Source of the DNA: Combretum micranthum
Lineage: Eukaryota > Streptophyta > Magnoliopsida > Myrtales > Combretaceae
Direction of reading: 5' to 3'
NCBI GenBank assembly: GCA_024138025.1
Contig: JAMXBD010001199.1
Span: 372,001 to 436,000, forward strand
DNA length: 64,000 bases
Of the stretch, positions 61,392 through 64,000 are shown piece by piece. Under the pieces are notes generated by a model that worked only from the letters and a program-made list of their open reading frames with translations, ran no database searches and was not told where the DNA came from. Numbering within the stretch: position 1 is the stretch's first letter; the number at the start of each line of letters is the position of its first letter. Made by a program: the position numbers and the translations under genes.

Positions 61392-62323
61392 ATCCTTTAT
61401 GAAAGGCCTTGCATAATTTAGTAAACCAAAAAATACCTGTAATTACTTTTTGTTCATTTGTTTAGGAAATTGTATCACTTTTTTGACTATGTGTTCTTGT
61501 AACTTGATTTTTCCTTCTCCTATTTCTACTCCTAAAAATTCAATGTTCCTTTTAAAAAACTGTGCGTTTTTTGTGCTTATTACTATTCCCTGTCTTTGAA
61601 ATTCTGAAAGCACCATCTTTAAATTCCCTATGTGTTCATGTTCGTTTTTGGAAAAACAAGAACATCATCCATATAAATTGCAGTTAAAAACTTTTAATTT
61701 TAAAAAGCTATATCCATTTTTCTTTGAAAAATTGAAGGTGCATTTTTTAATCCAAATGGCATAACTTTCCATTGAAAATTTCCTTCTGGACAGGTAAAAA
61801 CAGTCCATGGTTGTAACTCTTCATCCATCTTTACCTGCCAAAATCCTGACTTGCAATCAAATTTACTAAATATGTAACAATTTTGTATTTTGTTAACTAA
61901 TTCAGTTTTTTTAGGAAGATTGTAAGAATCATCCCTTGTGTTATCATTCAATTTCCTATAATCTATAACCATCCTTGATTTTCCTCTTGCTATTTGACTC
62001 CTTTTTCTGACAATGAATGTGGGAGTTTTGTGTTGACTGTTTGATCTTTCTATGACTCCTAATTCCATTAATTTCTTTATGTGCATTTCAAAATCTTTTA
62101 TATCTAAATTATCACACTCTATTGCTCTGGAATAAATCCTTAAGCTAGGGTTTATTATATTTGATTTACATACTATCTTATTCCTTTCTCAAAACCTTGT
62201 TAGGTTTTCTCCAAAAATTTCTTCCTTCTCCATGCTACTAATGATTTGATCAAGATGTGGGTATCATGTTTCCAAGCATGAATTTTCCAAAATCGTCTAT
62301 ACCTTATCCCATTTTACCATTGT
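61392..62323 (-). pseudogene. pararetroviral reverse transcriptase, interrupted
   Basis: The main open piece (61700-62086) holds MVIDYRKLNDNTRDDSY, FDCKSGFWQ (residues 76-84 of the piece) and MPFGLKNAPSIFQ. A stop ends it; the catalytic YMDD box follows in another frame at 61664-61675, then FLGVEIGEGKIKLQEHI near 61520-61560 and one more stop before RNase H. A further stop at about 62322 separates it from the protease. At least four lesions are visible. Confidence 0.85.
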
Positions 62324-64000
62324 TCATTTATTTATTTCTATTTCCTTCCATTCAATTTCCTCTTCTAAGAATTCTTTTAATTCTTCAGATTCCTTTGAAT
62401 TTTCTTCTATCCCTTGTTTACCATTTTCCTTTCCTTGACATTCTCCTAACCTTTGACATTCACAATGCTTTTCATTACACCTTTCCAACAGTCCAATGTC
62501 TGGTTTTGTATTGTCTAAATAATTTTGATATACTATGGCTAGATGTCCCAAAATATTTACAGTATATCTAGTGATCAAGATACCATGGTGATTACTTAAA
62601 AGAAAATCTAGTCCGATTATACATCTAATTTTTGAACTACCAAAATTCCATAATTGTGTCATTCCACTATGCATAGGTACAATCCATTCTTCTCCTGTGA
62701 CAAAACTTACTTTATGTTTCTTAATACACCTACATTCCTTTGTTTTATTTCCATGAATATCTAAACTAATTCTATATATATCCATTTGCTCTACTTCATC
62801 TACAGGTGCTATTCTTTCATCTATCATGTTTTTAATACTACCTGTATCTATTAATGCATCTAGTTCTATTGTTTGTATCTTAAAGAATAACCTTGTCCTA
62901 ATATATATACCTACAAATTTTGTAATATGCCTTTCTTTTGGACTTGACATCTTTATTTCCTTAATCCTTTCATTTTTTATCCTTTCTAAAGACGTGTTGG
63001 CTGCTCCCATGTAGCTTCTTATTGTATCTTCATGGCCATCTCCTTCTTCTCTTATTATTATCCCTTTATTCATATTGTCATTTGCCTTTCCTTTTTCTAA
63101 AATTGTTAACGTTTCTTTTGTTTCCTGTATCTCTTCTTCTATCCTGTCTATCTTATTGTCAATCCTCATTATCCTTTCTCCTATTGCATCTTGTTGAGAA
63201 CTTCTATTGACTATAAACCTCTCATTAAATTGAAACCTTTCATTTCTTTGTTCTAGGTATATTTTACAAGATTCCATCATACAGCTTTTGCACTGATATC
63301 TGAGTTTTGTTATCGAATATCCAGAACAAAATTTGTATGGATGATCTTCTAATCCACTTCCTTGAGTCCAATTATGCCTACAACCTTCTATGTTTTCTCC
63401 TATGTTCATCATTATATTTCCTATGTCTTGCAACATCCTAATTAGCAATTCAACCTTTTCATCTTGATATTTTATCCCTATTTGTTCTTTGTAAGGATTG
63501 TGATGATTTTGATTTAAGAACATACCTGTAATATTATTTTTATCCTCGCTATCAGATTCCTCCATCATCATTCCCTTTGGATCTATTATTGAAACTATAC
63601 TATAGATTGTTTCCGTATCACTCATGTCTTCATCTATTGCCAAAATGTCTTCATTCATGCACTCCACTAGAATGCTAACCATAGTGTTACTATTATGCCT
63701 TTTAGGACATGCCTTTTCCATGTGTCCTTCTTCATTACAAGTGTAACACTTTAATTTCTTCTTGTAAACCCTGTTCTTATTGTATTTCCTTACGTGCCTG
63801 TCATGTTTCAACCATAGCTTTTTTGCCCTACTTTTCTTTGTAAAATATATTTTTTTTAGGCCTGTACTTTGGTTTTGACCTCCTTTTGTTTCTTTCCTTT
63901 GCTTTATATACCTGTGGTGTATAAATAGTTTGACAGAAATTATAATTTCCTCCTTTTAATTGCTTATTTATTTGCAAAGTTGTACATTTTTCTATTAACT
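62324..64000 (-). pseudogene. pararetroviral coat-protein end, Cys-rich region and protease
   Basis: An open frame of at least 495 codons continues upstream of 63811 toward the window edge, so it is partial. Numbering from 63811: very basic residues 1-20, CCHC knuckle at C22, C25, H30, C35, an acidic patch (60-90), and a second Cys cluster (C144, H146, W148, C162, C174, C177, C182). A coiled-coil-like part follows (about 205-245), then aspartic protease DTG at 322-324 with IRCIIGLDFLL after it. The coat protein packages viral DNA; the protease matures the polyprotein. The pattern C-x11-C-x2-C-x4-C is part of the second Cys motif of badnaviruses. Confidence 0.8.

Larger units (their letters stand above)
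58300..64000 (-). mobile_element. endogenous pararetrovirus (Caulimoviridae-type), decayed, truncated by the window edge
   Basis: Minus-strand order from the right edge: basic coat-protein C-terminus and CCHC knuckle, Cys-rich region, aspartic protease, RT, RNase H, a further reading frame, then an intergenic promoter with TATA box and poly(A) signal. There are no LTRs or integrase. RT motifs (FDCKSGFWQ, MPFGLKNAPSIFQ) are those of plant pararetroviruses. Coat protein, protease and RT in one polyprotein plus a second Cys cluster recall badnavirus/tungrovirus. Stops and shifts show an old chromosomal copy. Movement protein and the rest should lie beyond 64000. Confidence 0.85.

Overview
This window is a transposable-element graveyard from an AT-rich flowering-plant (probably eudicot) nuclear genome. 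I find no convincing host protein-coding gene, tRNA or rRNA gene and no CRISPR array. Almost all of it is LTR retrotransposons inserted into one another, plus one LINE fragment and the degraded, edge-truncated copy of an endogenous plant pararetrovirus. The species cannot be named from the sequence alone. Families are labelled X, Y, Z and W here for convenience; boundaries come from TG...CA ends plus matching 5-bp target-site duplications (TSDs) read directly from the sequence.

Layout. (1) 1-551: unassigned host DNA. (2) 552-1991: solo LTR, family Z. (3) 1997-2282: low-complexity DNA and a GC-rich segment, split by a 4.4-kb solo LTR of family X (2283-6655, minus) and resuming at 6661. (4) 6752-27250: solo LTR of family Y (minus, about 2.1 kb net, TSD TAAGG). 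It is opened by a solo X LTR (7659-11800, plus, TSD TCTGT) and by a complete 14.2-kb Athila-like Ty3/gypsy element (12971-27195, minus, TSD ATCAT). The Athila element has both LTRs, a tRNA-Asp-type PBS, gag-protease-RT-RNase H-integrase (frameshifted), an intact 397-codon third (env-like) ORF and a PPT. Its integrase end is split by an inverted 1.38-kb copy of its own 3' region. (5) 28315-36224: Ty1/copia element (minus, decayed) holding a second copia solo LTR (W, 32612-34281). (6) 37157-50945: remains of an X-family Ty3/gypsy element (5' LTR, PBS, gag). Solo LTRs are inserted at 41739-43599 (W, minus) and at 45433-50170 (X); the latter itself contains solo LTR 47108-48530 (Z). (7) About 51240-56302: truncated X LTR, then decayed gag/protease and the 5' LTR of a Y-family gypsy element, minus strand. 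(8) About 56500-57978: 3' end of a LINE. (9) About 58300-64000: endogenous pararetrovirus (Caulimoviridae-type), minus strand, running off the right edge, with coat-protein zinc finger, protease, RT, RNase H, one further downstream reading frame and a promoter/poly(A) region.

The most unusual signals are these. GC-rich GGCnGGCGGCCAT-like arrays sit just upstream of the TATA box in several LTR families and recur between pol and the env-like ORF of the Athila element. There they precede a TATA-like box, a pyrimidine-rich leader and a canonical splice donor, so the env-like ORF may have its own promoter and intron. Eight solo LTRs carry TSDs (seven identical, one with a single mismatch) against only two elements with paired LTRs. 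A conserved hairpin and a fixed-position, sequence-variable subrepeat zone occur in the 4.2-kb X LTRs. The viral copy has a recognisable promoter and an unidentified frame after RNase H.
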